Assembly (NCBI GenBank): GCA_052387335.1
Contig: JBQTJH010000058.1
Location: forward strand, 1-10,105
Origin: Panacagrimonas sp052387335
Lineage (GTDB): Bacteria; Pseudomonadota; Gammaproteobacteria; Nevskiales; Nevskiaceae
Direction: 5' to 3'
DNA length: 10,105 bases
Shown here piece by piece: positions 1-5,563 of this stretch. The notes under the pieces are model-generated. The model searched no databases and was not told where the DNA came from. It worked only from the letters and a program-made list of their open reading frames with translations. Made by a program: the position numbers and the translations under genes. Every line of letters begins with the position of its first letter. Position 1 is the stretch's first letter.

Positions 1-1
1 C

Positions 2-145
2 ACTGAGATGGTGATGCCGGGCGACAACGTCAAGGTGACGGTGGAACTGATCAACCCGATTGCGATGGAAGAGCAGGTTCGCTTTGCCATCCGCGAAGGT
101 GGTCGTACCGTCGGTGCCGGCGTGGTCACCAAGATCCTGGCGTAA
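2..145 (+). CDS. tuf: Elongation factor Tu, C-terminal end (partial)
   Basis: Only the last 47 codons are in the window; the frame runs from base 2 to the TAA at 143-145. The product is the GTPase that carries aminoacyl-tRNA to the ribosomal A site. What is visible is the C-terminal beta-barrel (domain 3), with the conserved segments EMVMPGDN near its start and AIREGGRTVGAGVV before the terminal KILA, almost the standard EF-Tu ending. The GTP-binding domain lies upstream, outside the window. A tuf gene directly before rpsJ is the usual str-to-S10 junction in proteobacteria. It has its own terminator 24 bases downstream, so it is probably the last gene of the upstream transcript. Many proteobacteria carry two tuf copies, and this fragment cannot tell which one it is. 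Confidence 0.97.
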   Translation, partial: TEMVMPGDNVKVTVELINPIAMEEQVRFAIREGGRTVGAGVVTKILA

Positions 146-168
146 GCCACAAGCAAATCGTTGAAGAA

Positions 169-197
169 AGGCGCGAGGCAACTCGCGCCTATTTTGT
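169..197 (+). terminator. Intrinsic terminator after tuf
   Basis: A perfect 9-bp stem (AGGCGCGAG at 169-177, CTCGCGCCT at 182-190) is closed by a GCAA tetraloop of the stable GNRA type and followed by ATTTTGT. A short A-rich run precedes it. It has all the parts of a Rho-independent terminator and separates the tuf transcript from the S10 operon promoter downstream. Confidence 0.9.
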
Positions 198-253
198 CGG
201 CGAGGATCTTGGGCCCTGCCCGAAGAAAATCGCAAAACAGTTTGGAAAAGTCG

Positions 254-282
254 TTGCGGAGGCCCAGAACCATGGCTATACT
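254..282 (+). promoter_or_regulatory. Predicted sigma70 promoter of the S10 operon
   Basis: A -35 box TTGCGG (254-259) and a -10 box TATACT (277-282) are separated by exactly 17 bp, the optimal sigma70 spacing. The -10 box matches TATAAT at five of six positions. Transcription would start around 289-290, giving a leader of about 100 nt before rpsJ. The promoter lies after the tuf terminator and no comparably good promoter was seen elsewhere in this gap. It is likely the main promoter for the whole ribosomal protein cluster. Confidence 0.8.
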
Positions 283-301
283 GCGCGCCCTTTCAAGCTT
301 G

Positions 302-363
302 CCCCCGACAAACACCCGCGCTGAAAACCTATTCAGCGCACGTTGATTCCGGTGTTTCCGGGG
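302..363 (+). promoter_or_regulatory. Structured S10 leader, candidate autoregulatory element
   Basis: The predicted untranslated leader folds into one long nested hairpin. The innermost stem is GCGCTGAA (318-325) with TTCAGCGC (332-339), 8 bp around a 6-nt loop. Outside it AAACACC (310-316) pairs with GGTGTTT (351-357), and beyond that C303-306 can pair with G360-363. A T-rich stretch (TTCTTT, 367-372) follows the outer stem. In E. coli the S10 leader is bound by L4, the product of a gene in the same operon, which attenuates transcription and represses rpsJ translation. Position and structure fit such a role, but I did not recognise the specific E. coli L4 motif, so the regulator is inferred. 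Confidence 0.5.
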
Positions 364-389
364 TCGTTCTTTAAGACCTGAGTGAGAGC

Positions 390-707
390 ATGGCCGCGAC
401 CAGCCAGTCGATCCGTATTCGGTTAAAAGCCTTCGATCACCGTCTGATTGATAAATCAGCGCGTGAGATCGTAGAAACCGCCAAGCGCACTGGCGCCGTT
501 GTGCACGGGCCTATCCCGTTGCCGACGCGCAAGGAGCGTTTCACCATCCTTGTGTCGCCCCACGCTGACAAGGACGCTCGTGACCAGTACGAAATCCGTA
601 CGCACAAGCGCCTGATGCAGATCGTGGATCCCACCGAGAAAACGGTGGATGCGCTCTCCAAGCTGGACTTGCCTGCGGGCGTCGAAGTCCAGATCAAGGT
701 CAACTGA
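390..707 (+). CDS. rpsJ: 30S ribosomal protein S10 (NusE)
   Basis: S10 is a small-subunit head protein and, as NusE, also part of the antitermination complex that joins NusB and NusG to RNA polymerase. The 105-residue product is close to the E. coli length (103). Hallmarks are RIRLKAFDHRLID at residues 9-21, GPIPLPT at 40-46 before the extended loop, and DARDQYEIRTHKR at 62-74. The N-terminus is a few residues longer than in E. coli. The ATG at 390 is preceded only by a weak purine stretch (GAGTGAGAG, 380-388), which fits a translationally controlled first gene. It is the first gene after the promoter and structured leader, and rplC follows after 15 bases. Confidence 0.99.
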   Translation: MAATSQSIRIRLKAFDHRLIDKSAREIVETAKRTGAVVHGPIPLPTRKERFTILVSPHADKDARDQYEIRTHKRLMQIVDPTEKTVDALSKLDLPAGVEVQIKVN

Positions 708-722
708 TAGGACGAACGCGCA

Positions 723-1361
723 ATGTCTATCGCCATCATTGGCCGCAAGGCCGGCATGACGCGGGTTTTCACCGAAGCCGGTGAATCCATCCCCGTCACT
801 GTCATCGAATGCACGCCTAACCGCGTGACTCAAGTCAAAACGGTTGAGACCGACGGCTATCGCGCTGTCCAGGTCACCGCTGGTGAGGTCAAGCCCCAGC
901 GTGTGACCAAGGCGCTCACCGGTATCTACAAGAAGGCCGGCGTCGCTGCGGGTCGCGGTCTCTGGGAGATCCGCGTCACCGGTGACGAACTCGCCGATGC
1001 CGTTCCCGGCTCCGAGATCAAGGTGGACCTGTTCAACGACATCAAGCGCGTTGACGTCACCGGGACCAGCATCGGTAAGGGTTTCGCCGGTGTGCAGAAG
1101 CGCTGGAATTTCGGCGGCGGTCGTGCCAGCCACGGTAACTCGCTGTCGCATCGCGCGCCGGGTTCTATCGGTCAGCGCCAGTCGCCGGGCAAGGTGTGGA
1201 AGGGCCGCAAAATGGCCGGCCACATGGGCAGTGATCAGGTCACAGCGCTGAACCTCGACTTGGTTCGCGTCGACTCGGCGAAGAATCTGCTGTTGGTCAA
1301 GGGCGCAGTGCCGGGCCATGCCAACGGCGACGTCATCGTGCGTCCGACGGGGAAGGGATAA
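723..1361 (+). CDS. rplC: 50S ribosomal protein L3
   Basis: L3 is a primary 23S rRNA-binding protein needed early in large-subunit assembly; its long internal loop reaches the peptidyl transferase centre. The product is 212 residues (E. coli 209). It opens with IGRKAGMTRVFTEAGESIPV and carries the diagnostic loop HGNSLSHRAPGSIGQRQSPG at residues 137-156. Gln153 corresponds to the glutamine that PrmB methylates in E. coli L3, so the modification is possible here. Start 723 has AGGA at 709-712, 10 bases upstream. The gene lies 15 bases after rpsJ and 6 before rplD. Confidence 0.99.
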   Translation: MSIAIIGRKAGMTRVFTEAGESIPVTVIECTPNRVTQVKTVETDGYRAVQVTAGEVKPQRVTKALTGIYKKAGVAAGRGLWEIRVTGDELADAVPGSEIKVDLFNDIKRVDVTGTSIGKGFAGVQKRWNFGGGRASHGNSLSHRAPGSIGQRQSPGKVWKGRKMAGHMGSDQVTALNLDLVRVDSAKNLLLVKGAVPGHANGDVIVRPTGKG

Positions 1362-1367
1362 GACGCC

Positions 1368-1973
1368 ATGGAAATGCAAGTCCATAACAGCGAAGTCAAG
1401 CTTGCCGTTAACGACGCCGTGTTTGGCGCCGAGTACAACGAGCCGCTGATTCACCAGATCGTCACCGCCTACATGAACGGCGGCCGCGCTGGCACCAAGA
1501 AGCAGAAGACCAAGGCCGAGGTTCGTGGCGGCGGCAAGAAGCCCTGGAAGCAGAAGGGCACCGGCCGCGCGCGTGCGGGTTCTATCCGCAGCCCGCTGTG
1601 GCGCGGTGGTGGCAAGACCCACGCTGCGGTGCCGCGCGACTTCTCACAGAAGGTCAACCGGAAAATGTACCGCGGCGCGCTGCGCTCGATCTTTTCTGAG
1701 CTGGCACGTGGCGGTCATCTGCTGGTGACGGACTCCTTGAGTATCGAGGCGGCGAAGACCAAGACGCTGATCGACAAGCTCAAGGTCTACGGCGAGAACG
1801 ACGTGCTGCTGATCACCGAGAATGTTGATCAGAACCTGTACCTGTCGGCGCGCAACCTGCACAAGGTGGGCGTTACCGATGTGTCGGGTCTGGATCCGGT
1901 CTCGCTGCTGACGCACAAGAAGGTCGTGGTCACGACCGACGCTGTGAAGAAAATCGAGGCCTGGCTGTCATGA
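1368..1973 (+). CDS. rplD: 50S ribosomal protein L4
   Basis: L4 is a 23S rRNA-binding protein whose extended loop lines the narrowest part of the peptide exit tunnel. In E. coli it is also the autogenous repressor of this operon. The product has 201 residues, the same as E. coli. The basic tunnel loop spans about residues 41-95 and includes KKPWKQKGTGRARAGSIRSP, the region where macrolide-resistance changes occur in other bacteria. The start at 1368 (MEMQVHNS) aligns with the E. coli N-terminus; the ATG six bases downstream would shorten it. The end overlaps rplW by four bases (ATGA), indicating translational coupling. The structured leader before rpsJ makes L4 feedback plausible here, but this is inference. 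Confidence 0.98.
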   Translation: MEMQVHNSEVKLAVNDAVFGAEYNEPLIHQIVTAYMNGGRAGTKKQKTKAEVRGGGKKPWKQKGTGRARAGSIRSPLWRGGGKTHAAVPRDFSQKVNRKMYRGALRSIFSELARGGHLLVTDSLSIEAAKTKTLIDKLKVYGENDVLLITENVDQNLYLSARNLHKVGVTDVSGLDPVSLLTHKKVVVTTDAVKKIEAWLS

Positions 1974-2296
1974 GCGCGCAGACGCAAATCAAGCTGGCGG
2001 CTGGCCGCCTGCATCGCATCATCGTTGCCCCCGTGGTGTCCGAGAAATCGACCCGCGTTGCCGAGAAGCGCAACCAAGCCGTGTTCAAGGTTGCACGCGA
2101 CGCCACCAAGCCGGAAATCAAGGCCGCGGTGGAAACGCTGTTCAAGGTCCTGGTCAAGGATGTGAACACGCTGAACATGGCGGGCAAAACCAAGCGCTTC
2201 GGCCAGTCCATGGGCCGTCGCTCCGATTGGAAGAAGGCGTATGTCACCCTGGCCGAAGGTCAGGAGATCGACTTCGCCGGCGGCGTGAAGGAGTAA
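1970..2296 (+). CDS. rplW: 50S ribosomal protein L23
   Basis: L23 sits at the mouth of the peptide exit tunnel and is the docking site for trigger factor and the signal recognition particle. The 108-residue product is slightly longer than in E. coli (100) because of the N-terminus. The docking motif VSEK is at residues 23-26, with Glu25 matching the trigger-factor contact. The C-terminal RRSDWKKAYVTLAEGQEIDF is almost the E. coli sequence, one of the better clues to a gammaproteobacterial origin. Translation starts at the ATG inside the rplD stop (ATGA, 1970-1973), with GAGG 10 bases upstream at 1956-1959. rplB follows 3 bases after the stop. Confidence 0.98.
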   Translation: MSAQTQIKLAAGRLHRIIVAPVVSEKSTRVAEKRNQAVFKVARDATKPEIKAAVETLFKVLVKDVNTLNMAGKTKRFGQSMGRRSDWKKAYVTLAEGQEIDFAGGVKE

Positions 2297-2299
2297 GAC

Positions 2300-3130
2300 A
2301 TGCCTTTGGTTCAAATGAAGCCGACCTCACCGGGTCGTCGCCACCAGGTCAAGGTGGTTACGCCGGGTCTGTGGAAGGGCGAGCCGCACTTCGCGTTGCT
2401 GGAAAAGAACAACCCGGCGGGTGCGCGCAACAACAACGGCCACATGACCACGCGCCACAAGGGCGGCGGCCACAAGCAGCATTACCGTCTCATCGACTTC
2501 AAGCGTAATAAGGACGGTGTTCCGGCCAAGGTCGAGCGCTTGGAATACGACCCCAATCGCTCAGCGCATATCTGCCTGCTGTGCTACGCCGACGGCGAGC
2601 GCCGCTACATCATTGCGCCGCGCGGTTTGAACGTGGGCGACACGGTGCAATCAGGGACCGATTCGCCGATCAAGCCCGGTAACGTGCTGCCGCTGCGCAA
2701 CATCCCGATCGGTTCGACCATCCACTGCATCGAGATGCGCCCCGGCAAGGGTGCGCAGCTGGCGCGCTCGGCGGGTGCTGGCGTGCAGCTGGTTGCGCGA
2801 GAAGGTGAGTACGCCACCCTGCGTCTGCGCTCGGGCGAAATGCGCAAGATTCACGCGGAGTGCCGCGCCACCATCGGTGAAGTGGGCAATTCCGAGCACA
2901 ACCAGCGCCAGTACGGCAAGGCCGGTGCCAAGCGCTGGAAGGGCATTCGCCCGACCGTGCGCGGTGTCGTGATGAACCCGGTGGACCATCCGCACGGTGG
3001 TGGTGAGGGCAAGTCCGGCCAGGGTAATCCGCATCCTGTTACTCCCTGGGGCCAGCAGACCAAGGGCCTCAAGACTCGTAATAACAAGCGCACGCAGAAG
3101 TTCATCGTGCGTAGCCGTCACAAGAAGTAA
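2300..3130 (+). CDS. rplB: 50S ribosomal protein L2
   Basis: L2 is one of the most conserved large-subunit proteins; it is required for subunit association and lies near the peptidyl transferase centre. The product is 276 residues (E. coli 273). The C-terminal part carries the signature DHPHGGGEG at residues 229-237, including the histidine region long implicated in peptidyl transferase function, then the basic tail ending RSRHKK. The ATG at 2300 has a strong Shine-Dalgarno, AGGAG at 2289-2293, which overlaps the end of rplW. rpsS follows after 12 bases. Confidence 0.99.
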   Translation: MPLVQMKPTSPGRRHQVKVVTPGLWKGEPHFALLEKNNPAGARNNNGHMTTRHKGGGHKQHYRLIDFKRNKDGVPAKVERLEYDPNRSAHICLLCYADGERRYIIAPRGLNVGDTVQSGTDSPIKPGNVLPLRNIPIGSTIHCIEMRPGKGAQLARSAGAGVQLVAREGEYATLRLRSGEMRKIHAECRATIGEVGNSEHNQRQYGKAGAKRWKGIRPTVRGVVMNPVDHPHGGGEGKSGQGNPHPVTPWGQQTKGLKTRNNKRTQKFIVRSRHKK

Positions 3131-3142
3131 GGACCGAAGGCC

Positions 3143-3424
3143 ATGCCGCGTTCGCTCAAGAAGGGCCCGTTCGTCGACCATCATCTCGCTAAGAAGGTGA
3201 GTGATATGGCTGGCAGCCGGGTGAAGAAGCCGATCAAGACCTGGTCGCGTCGTTCCATGATCACGCCCGAGTTCGTGGGCCTGACTCTGCAGGTGCACAA
3301 CGGCAAGACGCACGTGCCGGTGTTCATCACCGAGAACATGGTCGGCCACAAGTGCGGTGAATTCTCTCCCACCCGGACCTTCAAAGGTCACGGCGGGGAC
3401 AAGAAGACCGAAGGGAAGAAGTAA
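3143..3424 (+). CDS. rpsS: 30S ribosomal protein S19
   Basis: S19 is in the head of the small subunit, where it forms a complex with S13 and contacts the A-site finger of 23S rRNA. The 93-residue product matches the usual length (E. coli 92). It begins MPRSLKKGPFVDHHL and contains VHNGKTHVPVFITENMVGHK in the second half, followed by GEFSPTRTF and a lysine-rich tail, all family hallmarks. AAGGA at 3129-3133, overlapping the rplB stop, sits 9 bases before the ATG. Only 2 bases separate its stop from rplV. Confidence 0.99.
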   Translation: MPRSLKKGPFVDHHLAKKVSDMAGSRVKKPIKTWSRRSMITPEFVGLTLQVHNGKTHVPVFITENMVGHKCGEFSPTRTFKGHGGDKKTEGKK

Positions 3425-3426
3425 TC

Positions 3427-3768
3427 ATGCAGACGCAGGCCGTTCTCAAGTTTGTTCGCCTGTCCCCGATGAAGGGGCGGCTCCTGGCTGATCTGGTCCG
3501 TGGCAAGAAGGTGGACGAGGCGCTCAACATCCTCAAGTTCTCCAACCAGCGCGCCGCCGGCATCCTGAAGAAGGTGTTGGACTCGGCCGTCGCCAACGCC
3601 GAGAACAACAACGGGGCCGACGTGGATGAGCTGAAGATCAGCGAAATCCTGGTTGATGAAGGCCCGACGCTCAAGCGCATCAGCCCGCGTGCCAAGGGCC
3701 GGTCCGACCGCATCCTCAAGCGCACCTCGCACGTCACCGTGCGCGTCAGCGACGGCAAGAAGGCTTGA
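3427..3768 (+). CDS. rplV: 50S ribosomal protein L22
   Basis: L22 binds several 23S rRNA domains, and its long beta-hairpin lines the exit tunnel opposite L4. The 113-residue product is near the E. coli length (110). The helical core carries LVRGKKVDEALNIL (residues 23-36). The tunnel hairpin is about residues 82-99 (LKRISPRAKGRSDRILKR), a site of macrolide-resistance insertions elsewhere. AAGGGA at 3411-3416 serves the ATG at 3427. The protein ends normally at TGA 3766-3768. That stop lies inside the first arm of a large inverted repeat, and the same reading frame stays open for 53 more codons after it, up to the base pair before rpsC (see the candidate small frame). Confidence 0.98.
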   Translation: MQTQAVLKFVRLSPMKGRLLADLVRGKKVDEALNILKFSNQRAAGILKKVLDSAVANAENNNGADVDELKISEILVDEGPTLKRISPRAKGRSDRILKRTSHVTVRVSDGKKA

Positions 3769-3826
3769 TGCGGCCACATGGAGCATGAGATGAGACTTCG
3801 CAGCGCAGTCAGTGTGGCCGCATCAA
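3765..3826. repeat. Inverted repeat 1 in the rplV-rpsC gap
   Basis: A perfect 14-bp inverted repeat: TTGATGCGGCCACA (3765-3778) and TGTGGCCGCATCAA (3813-3826), separated by 34 bases. The left arm covers the rplV stop codon. There is no T-run after the right arm (it continues AACAATG), so it is not a standard terminator. In RNA it would be a long stable hairpin. Its 12-bp core has the same pattern as inverted repeat 2. Confidence 0.9.
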
Positions 3827-3930
3827 ACAATGATCATTGGATTATTGAACCGGCCACCGCTAGAGAAGTGGGTGTGCGCCAGTCGAATTCGGACGCATCT
3901 TTTTCAGACAACACTTGGCCGGTTCAATAA
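3790..3930 (+). CDS. Candidate small reading frame between rplV and rpsC
   Basis: An open frame of 46 codons plus TAA fills most of the rplV-rpsC gap. The ATG at 3790 has GGAG at 3780-3783, six bases upstream; an earlier in-frame ATG at 3778 would give 50 residues but lacks a well-placed Shine-Dalgarno. The TAA (3928-3930) is two bases before the rpsC ATG, spacing typical of coupled operon genes. The frame is the same as rplV, so read-through of the rplV TGA would add it to L22. The peptide starts MRLRSAVSVAASNND and ends SFSDNTWPVQ; I recognise no family, membrane segment or domain. An open frame this short can arise by chance, and the DNA is also built of inverted repeats, so coding status is doubtful. 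Confidence 0.25.
   Translation: MRLRSAVSVAASNNDHWIIEPATAREVGVRQSNSDASFSDNTWPVQ
3828..3839. repeat. 12-bp perfect palindrome between the two inverted repeats
   Basis: CAATGATCATTG is identical to its reverse complement. It begins one base after inverted repeat 1 ends and stops at the base before inverted repeat 2 begins. A perfect palindrome of this length could be an operator for a dimeric protein, or simply part of the same palindromic element. Confidence 0.8.
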
Positions 3931-3932
3931 TC
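3840..3932. repeat. Inverted repeat 2, abutting the rpsC start
   Basis: A perfect 17-bp inverted repeat: GATTATTGAACCGGCCA (3840-3856) and TGGCCGGTTCAATAATC (3916-3932), with 59 bases between. The right arm ends at the base immediately before the rpsC ATG and so covers the whole ribosome-binding region. The loop contains an 8-bp palindrome, CGAATTCG (3884-3891). As DNA it could be a short terminal-inverted-repeat element, but I see no target-site duplication in the flanks. As RNA it could form a hairpin masking the rpsC start. Confidence 0.9.
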
Positions 3933-4619
3933 ATGGGTCATAAAGTCAATCCCTACGGATTCCGCCTCGGCATCACCACGCAGTGGACGTCGAACTGGTA
4001 CGCCGAGCGTGGCGCCTATGTCGAGAACCTGACCAAGGACATGGAAGTCCGCGCCTTTCTTCGCAAGAAGCTGGCAGCCGCTTCCGTCTCCAAGATCCGT
4101 ATCGAGCGCCCCTCGAAGTCGGCTCGCGTGACGATCCACACCGCTCGCCCCGGTATCGTGATCGGCAAGAAGGGCGAGGACATCGAGAAGCTCAAGCAGG
4201 AAGTGGCGAGCAAGATGGGCCTCAAGACCGAGAGCGTGCATATCTCGGTCGAGGAAATCCGCAAGCCGGAGCTCGACTCGCAGCTGATCGCCGAGTCGGT
4301 CGCTCAGCAGCTGGAGCGTCGCATCATGTTCCGTCGCGCCATGAAGCGCGCTGTGCAGAACGCGCTGCGTCAGGGCGCCCAGGGCATCAAAATTCAGGTT
4401 GGCGGTCGTTTGAACGGTGCGGAAATCGCCCGTGTCGAGTGGTATCGCGAGGGTCGCGTGCCGCTCCACACCTTGCGCGCACATGTGGACTACGCCACGG
4501 CCGAAGCCAAGACCACCTACGGCGTGATCGGCGTCAAGGTGTGGGTGTTCAGTGGCGAAGTCTTCGACGACCGTCGCGGACACAAGAAGGACGAGGCAGT
4601 CGAGCAGGCATCCGCCTGA
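3933..4619 (+). CDS. rpsC: 30S ribosomal protein S3
   Basis: S3 lies at the mRNA entry of the small subunit and contributes to mRNA unwinding with S4 and S5. The 228-residue product (E. coli 233) starts MGHKVNPYGFRLG, the standard family N-terminus, which fixes the start at 3933. The type II KH domain carries its GKKG loop at residues 78-81. The C-terminal domain contains RRIMFRRAMKRAVQNAL (129-145), whose basic residues are implicated in helicase activity. No Shine-Dalgarno is visible: the bases before the ATG are the right arm of a 17-bp inverted repeat. A TTG 18 bases upstream, inside the repeat, would extend the protein by six residues not typical of S3. Translation may depend on coupling to upstream reading. 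Confidence 0.98.
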   Translation: MGHKVNPYGFRLGITTQWTSNWYAERGAYVENLTKDMEVRAFLRKKLAAASVSKIRIERPSKSARVTIHTARPGIVIGKKGEDIEKLKQEVASKMGLKTESVHISVEEIRKPELDSQLIAESVAQQLERRIMFRRAMKRAVQNALRQGAQGIKIQVGGRLNGAEIARVEWYREGRVPLHTLRAHVDYATAEAKTTYGVIGVKVWVFSGEVFDDRRGHKKDEAVEQASA

Positions 4620-4664
4620 TCACGACCGTCCGCCTTTAACGACTTAATTTAGGAGCCAGCTGCC

Positions 4665-5078
4665 ATGATGCAGCCCAAGCGAACGAAGTTCAGAAAGCAG
4701 CAGAAGGGCCGCAACACCGGCCTCGCCCTGACCGGCAACAAGGTCAGCTTTGGCGAATACGGTCTCAAGGCGACCGAGCGCGGCATGCTGACCGCCCGCC
4801 AGATCGAAGCCGCGCGCCGTGTCATCACCCGTTACGTCAAGCGTGGCGGCAAGCTGTGGATCCGCGTGTTCCCGGACGTTCCCGTGACCAAGAAGCCGCT
4901 CGAAGTTCGCATGGGCTCGGGTAAGGGCAACGTGGAGTACTGGGTGGCCAAGGTGCAGCCGGGTCGCATGCTGTACGAAATGGAAGGTGTGACCGAGACC
5001 GAAGCGCGCGAAGCTTTCCGTCTGGCTGCCGCCAAGCTGTGCGTCAAGACCACGTTCGTTGAGCGGACGATCCTGTAA
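4665..5078 (+). CDS. rplP: 50S ribosomal protein L16
   Basis: L16 binds near the A-site tRNA elbow and is needed for a functional peptidyl transferase centre. It has 137 residues (E. coli 136). The start MMQPKRTKFRK at 4665 aligns with the E. coli MLQPKRTKFRK, and AGGAG at 4651-4655 lies nine bases upstream, so 4665 is preferred over the second ATG at 4668. The conserved segment VRMGSGKGNVEYWV begins at residue 81; Arg82 corresponds to the arginine hydroxylated by RoxA (YcfD) in E. coli. The stop TAA shares one base with the rpmC ATG, suggesting coupling. The 45-base gap before it holds only the ribosome-binding site. Confidence 0.99.
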   Translation: MMQPKRTKFRKQQKGRNTGLALTGNKVSFGEYGLKATERGMLTARQIEAARRVITRYVKRGGKLWIRVFPDVPVTKKPLEVRMGSGKGNVEYWVAKVQPGRMLYEMEGVTETEAREAFRLAAAKLCVKTTFVERTIL

Positions 5079-5278
5079 TGAAGACCACCGAATACGTGAA
5101 GTCGCTGCGTTCCAAGGACGAAGCGGGGCTCAAGGCCGAACTGCTGGCGTTGCGCCAGGAGCAGTTCAATCTGCGCATGCAGGCCTCGATGGGCCAGATG
5201 AACCAGTCGCACCTGACACGTGACGCGCGCAAGAAGGTTGCCCGCGTGCAGACGCTGCTGAACCAAAAGGCGAAGTGA
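5078..5278 (+). CDS. rpmC: 50S ribosomal protein L29
   Basis: L29 is a small helical hairpin protein next to L23 at the exit tunnel opening. The product has 66 residues (E. coli 63). The central segment LRQEQFNLRMQASMGQMNQS (about residues 25-44) and the C-terminal KVARVQTLLNQKAK are characteristic. Its ATG overlaps the last base of the rplP stop (TAATG), so translation is probably coupled to rplP. One base separates its stop from rpsQ. Confidence 0.97.
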   Translation: MKTTEYVKSLRSKDEAGLKAELLALRQEQFNLRMQASMGQMNQSHLTRDARKKVARVQTLLNQKAK

Positions 5279-5279
5279 G

Positions 5280-5546
5280 ATGAGCGAACCTACTGCACCC
5301 AAGACCGAGCGTCGGATTGTTGGTCGCGTCGTGTCCAACAAGATGAACAAGACCATCACGGTCCTGGTTGAGCGCAGCGTGAAGCACGCGCTGTACGGCA
5401 AGATCCTGCGCCGCTCGACCAAGTTGCACGCCCACGACGAGAACCAGTCTGCGAAGGAAGGCGACCTGGTGGCGATCGTCGAAACCCGGCCGATTTCGGC
5501 TACGAAGCACTTCAAGCTCGTTGAAGTGCTGTCCAACCACGCTTGA
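5280..5546 (+). CDS. rpsQ: 30S ribosomal protein S17
   Basis: S17 is an early-assembling 16S rRNA-binding protein with an OB fold, located in the body of the small subunit. The 88-residue product (E. coli 84) has the hallmarks VVSNKMNKTI at residues 17-26 and GDLVAIVETRPIS at 61-73. The start at 5280 has AAAAGG at 5265-5270, nine bases upstream inside the end of rpmC. In E. coli the S10 operon ends after this gene and the spc operon promoter follows. Here only 17 bases separate rpsQ from rplN, with no promoter or terminator visible, so the two blocks are probably co-transcribed. Confidence 0.98.
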   Translation: MSEPTAPKTERRIVGRVVSNKMNKTITVLVERSVKHALYGKILRRSTKLHAHDENQSAKEGDLVAIVETRPISATKHFKLVEVLSNHA

Positions 5547-5563
5547 GCCTTTAGGACCGTCCC

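Noticed and set aside
161..346. 61-codon plus-strand frame between tuf and rpsJ
   Set aside because: It starts at TTG and runs through the tuf terminator, the promoter and the leader hairpin, without a ribosome-binding site or known motif.
456..1622. 388-codon open frame on the minus strand
   Set aside because: It lies antisense to rpsJ, rplC and rplD, all unmistakable; long antisense frames are expected in GC-rich genes. No recognisable family features.
1922..1937. Inverted repeat GGTCGTG-GT-CACGACC near the end of rplD
   Set aside because: It encodes the ordinary L4 residues KVVVTTD and has a two-base loop; likely coincidence of codon use.
3837..3865. Possible promoter in the rplV-rpsC gap (TTGGAT or TTGAAC as -35)
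   Set aside because: At 17-bp spacing the -10 positions read CTAGAG or GTGGGT, poor matches to TATAAT.
3840..3932. Miniature transposable element with 17-bp terminal repeats
   Set aside because: No target-site duplication could be found in the flanks and the related first repeat next to it fits a duplicated structure better; kept only as an alternative.
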